Shown here: positions 31,552 through 33,574 of the stretch, one piece after another | Numbering within the stretch: position 1 is the stretch's first letter | Layout: every line of letters starts with the position of its first letter | Assembly: GCA_016934675.1 (NCBI GenBank) | Contig: JAFGSJ010000032.1 | Span: 1 to 33,574, forward strand | Source of the DNA: a bacterium | Lineage (GTDB): Bacteria; CSSED10-310; JAFGSJ01 | Direction of reading: 5' to 3' | DNA: 33,574 nucleotides | Position numbers and translations under genes: made by a program | Notes under the pieces: generated by a model | What the model was told of the DNA's origin: nothing | Databases searched by the model: none | Seen by the model: only the letters and a program-made list of their open reading frames with translations

Positions 31552-33144
31552 ATGACATTATCAAAAGTCAATTCTTCAGCGGCAACATTAACCAAGAACC
31601 GGACCGAAGATTCGATTATCCCCGTATCGGGTATGTGTGTCACCTGTGTTGATGGTTGCGTAGGTATGTGTGAAATCGGCAAATCCGCCTATCGCGGTCA
31701 TGAGGTCATTTATCCCCAACCTTTTGGCGTGATCACCACTGCAGCGGACAAGAGTTATCCCGTGGATTATTCTCATTTCAATATCATGGGCACGGCTGTT
31801 GGGGCCCACGGTATCGAAGCGGATTCGGACAAGGCTATTTTCCCCAGTGTCTCTTTGGAAGTCAAGTTCGGACACGATCAAGGCATCAAATTCCGCTATC
31901 CCTGGATCATCCCCGGGATCGGCTCGACCAATATCGCCAAGAATAACTGGGAAGGGATCGCCATCGGCTCTGCTCTGGCGGGCACTGGCCTGACCATCGG
32001 CGAGAATGTGGTGGGTATGGACATGGAAGCTACCTTCAAGGATGGTCACGTGGTCGATACGGTGGATCTGAAAAAGAGGGTCAAACTGTACATGGACAAT
32101 ATGCGTGATGGTTATGGGGCCATCATCGTCCAGGCCAATGTCGAAGACACTCGACTCGGCACCCAGGAATACGCCATCGAAAAACTGGGCGTGCAGATTG
32201 TAGAAATGAAGTGGGGCCAGGGTGCCAAAGACATCGGTGGTGAGGTCAAGATCAACAATCTCAAGAAAGCTCAGATCTTGCATGAACGAGGCTATATCGT
32301 TCTACCCAATCCGACCGATCCCAACGTGATCAAAGCCTTCGAGCGGGGTTCGTTCAAGGAATTCGAGCGACATTCGCGGGTCGGCATGGTTTCCGAGGAA
32401 AGTTTCGCCCAAAGGGTCGAAGAGTTGAGAAAAGCCGGGGCAAAATATATTTTTCTGAAAACCGGGGCTTATCGTCCGGCGGACCTGGCCCGGGCCGTGG
32501 CCTATTCCTCGAAATATAAAATCGATCTGCTGACGATTGATGGAGCCGGCGGCGGAACGGGAATGAGTCCCTGGCGGATGATGAATGAGTGGGGTGTGCC
32601 TCCGGTCGAATTGCATACCATGGCTTATAACTATACCAAAAAGCTACATGAAGCCGGTAAGTATGTGCCGGCTTTAGCCTTCGCCGGCGGTTTTACTTTC
32701 GAAGACCAGATTTTCAAGGGGTTGTCGATGGGAGCACCCTTTGTCAAATTGATCGGCATGGCTCGTGCCCCGATCGCGGCAGCTATGGTCGGTAAAACCA
32801 TCGGCCGGACCATCAAGGAAGGCCAAATCCCGGTCTATGTCGAACGCTTCGGTAATACAATCGACCAGATTTTCGTCACGGCTAACGATCTCAGACATGA
32901 ACTGGGTGAAGAAGCCTTCAATAATCTACCGACCGGTGCGATCGGCTTGTACACCTATTATGAACGCCTGGCCCAGGGATTGCGCCAATTGATGACCGGT
33001 GCCCGGAAATTCAACCTCAACTATATGAGTCGCAATGACCTGGCTTGTCTCACGCCTGAAGCATCTAAGATCAGCGGCATCACCTACATCATGGATGTGG
33101 ACCGCCAGGAAGTCGAACAAGAACTTAATGTGGCTTTGAAATAA
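31552..33144 (+). CDS. FMN-binding glutamate-synthase-like protein (GltB synthase domain)
   Basis: A 530-residue protein built on the (beta/alpha)8 FMN domain of glutamate synthase: FRYPWIIPGIGSTNIA, then DLLTIDGAGGGTGMSPWRM and ALAFAGGFTFEDQIFKGLSMGA. It has no N-terminal glutaminase (Ntn) domain and I see no CxxxxxCP-type [3Fe-4S] motif of the classical enzyme. Instead residues 29-40 carry C29-x2-C32-x3-C36-x3-C40, a likely iron-sulfur site near the N terminus. ATG 31552 is chosen because an AAGGAGG site lies upstream; the frame is open to ATG 31501, which would overlap the previous gene. It could form glutamate from 2-oxoglutarate and free ammonia or act on a related substrate, with electrons from the preceding subunits. 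That is inferred from operon structure. Confidence 0.88.
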   Translation: MTLSKVNSSAATLTKNRTEDSIIPVSGMCVTCVDGCVGMCEIGKSAYRGHEVIYPQPFGVITTAADKSYPVDYSHFNIMGTAVGAHGIEADSDKAIFPSVSLEVKFGHDQGIKFRYPWIIPGIGSTNIAKNNWEGIAIGSALAGTGLTIGENVVGMDMEATFKDGHVVDTVDLKKRVKLYMDNMRDGYGAIIVQANVEDTRLGTQEYAIEKLGVQIVEMKWGQGAKDIGGEVKINNLKKAQILHERGYIVLPNPTDPNVIKAFERGSFKEFERHSRVGMVSEESFAQRVEELRKAGAKYIFLKTGAYRPADLARAVAYSSKYKIDLLTIDGAGGGTGMSPWRMMNEWGVPPVELHTMAYNYTKKLHEAGKYVPALAFAGGFTFEDQIFKGLSMGAPFVKLIGMARAPIAAAMVGKTIGRTIKEGQIPVYVERFGNTIDQIFVTANDLRHELGEEAFNNLPTGAIGLYTYYERLAQGLRQLMTGARKFNLNYMSRNDLACLTPEASKISGITYIMDVDRQEVEQELNVALK

Positions 33145-33165
33145 CCAGACAATAATCTTTTACAT

Positions 33166-33208
33166 ACCGGCAAGGCAAATGACTTATTTATCTGCCTTGC
33201 CGGTTTTT
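33166..33208 (+). terminator. Intrinsic terminator of the four-gene operon
   Basis: ACCGGCAAGGCA (33166-33177) and TGCCTTGCCGGT (33193-33204) form a perfect 12-bp stem with a 15-base loop, followed by a T run (33204-33208). It lies 22 bases after the GltB-like stop codon and closes the unit that starts near 26600. Confidence 0.9.
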
Positions 33209-33263
33209 GAATATACATCCCTATTATATTGGTCTACTCATCCGTGTGCGTAGGGCTACCTTC

Positions 33264-33376
33264 CTTCGACGAGCTCAGGACAGGTCCCTCGACAGCTCAG
33301 GACAGGTCCCTCGACAGCTCAGGACAGGTCCCTCGACAAGCTCGGGACAGGCCCTTCGACAAGCTCAGGACAGGTC
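33264..33376. repeat. Short tandem repeat, five 22-23 bp units
   Basis: Units beginning TCGAC(A)AGCTCAGGACAGG start at 33266, 33289, 33311, 33333 and 33356. Units 2 and 3 lack one A and are identical; unit 4 has two changes. Each unit contains the AGCT palindrome. There are no spacers, so this is not CRISPR. The unit lengths are not multiples of three and the repeat lies beyond the terminator, so it is not coding. Confidence 0.85.
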
Positions 33377-33574
33377 AGGCAGTTTTCGATTTAATCCCAC
33401 AATGTGTTCTGTTAATTTTCTCTCTTGATGAGAATGAGCACGACGCGACCATGACCGCTCGAAAAATTTTCACATCGTTATTTCATCACGTAGCGATGAT
33501 CACCGTAGGTCCGAAGCACCGCCTTTCAAGGCGGTGACCCCCAGTCCAAAGCCTCAGGCTGCGTAGCTGCCATC
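33377..33574. other. Right-edge intergenic sequence with a hairpin
   Basis: No gene is recognised. CACCGCC (33517-33523) and GGCGGTG (33530-33536) form a perfect 7-bp hairpin with a TTTCAA loop, but no T run follows on the plus strand. It may belong to a repeat or RNA that continues beyond the window. Confidence 0.35.

Noticed and set aside
31588..32283. 231-codon minus-strand frame inside the GltB-like gene
   Set aside because: Shadow of a strongly conserved plus-strand gene; no family motifs.
33264..33376. CRISPR array
   Set aside because: The repeats are directly tandem with no unique spacers and no cas genes nearby.
33517..33536. Possible tRNA anticodon arm (CACCGCC TTTCAA GGCGGTG)
   Set aside because: The loop has six bases with a 7-bp stem, and no acceptor, D or T arm with matching ends can be drawn on either strand.

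Overview
This window looks like chromosomal DNA from a mid-GC anaerobic or facultatively anaerobic bacterium. The anaerobic signs are a complete HypABCDEF set for [NiFe]-hydrogenase maturation, a multi-cluster NuoE/NuoF/NuoG-like flavoprotein operon of the electron-bifurcating type, and a cobalamin-type radical SAM protein. I cannot assign the phylum from sequence alone. No rRNA, tRNA or CRISPR array was recognised.

Region 1 (1 to about 6574) is a sedentary-integron gene-cassette array. Short unrelated genes are separated by imperfect palindromes that start with RYYYAAC and end with GTTRRRY, which is the structure of attC recombination sites. The clearest sites are at 1575-1703, 2415-2478, 3323-3450 and 6473-6574; more diverged ones lie at 504-566, 1160-1251 and 4518-4636. 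Cargo: a truncated Mrr-type nuclease end, a CcbP-like protein, a GNAT acetyltransferase, a frameshifted remnant, a VapBC pair and a Phd/PIN pair (each with its own promoter and operator palindrome), an unknown 277-residue protein, a serine beta-lactamase-like hydrolase, and a reverse-oriented cassette with a Cys-tailed unknown protein and an amber-interrupted gene. The integrase gene is not in the window; cassette orientation predicts it lies to the left.

Region 2 (about 6575-12641) begins with a strong sigma70-type promoter at 7115-7142. It drives an FkbH-like HAD-family protein, an acyl carrier protein, a GNAT protein, a decayed MaoC-type dehydratase domain and a short-chain dehydrogenase that lacks the usual active-site Tyr. 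This resembles an ACP-linked acyl-group pathway in partial decay. After it come an IS3-family transposase remnant, a rearranged GxxExxY protein, a zinc-ribbon membrane protein and the C-terminal half of a second PIN toxin.

Region 3 (12659-21226) holds a B12-binding-type radical SAM protein and a YjdF/DUF2238 membrane protein on the plus strand. They run convergently into the minus-strand operon hypF-hypC-hypD-hypE-hypA-hypB. No hydrogenase structural gene is present. A YkgJ-type Cys-cluster protein is divergent from hypF.

Region 4 (21232-26458) holds a polytopic GT39-like glycosyltransferase (minus), then glmS and a UDP-HexNAc-type dehydrogenase (plus). The last two fit supply of UDP-amino-sugar uronic acids for surface polysaccharide.

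Region 5 (26572-33208) is one transcription unit with a promoter, four genes and a near-perfect intrinsic terminator. The genes are a NuoE-like protein with a Cys-rich tail, a 1059-residue NuoF-GltD/NfnB fusion, a NuoG/HoxU-like iron-sulfur protein with an extra Cys-rich tail, and a stand-alone FMN glutamate-synthase-like protein with an N-terminal CxxCxxxCxxxC motif. The first three resemble the Sporomusa-type Nfn (StnABC) transhydrogenase. Coupling to a GltB-like FMN protein is the most interesting feature of the window. The right end holds a short tandem repeat and no gene that I recognise.
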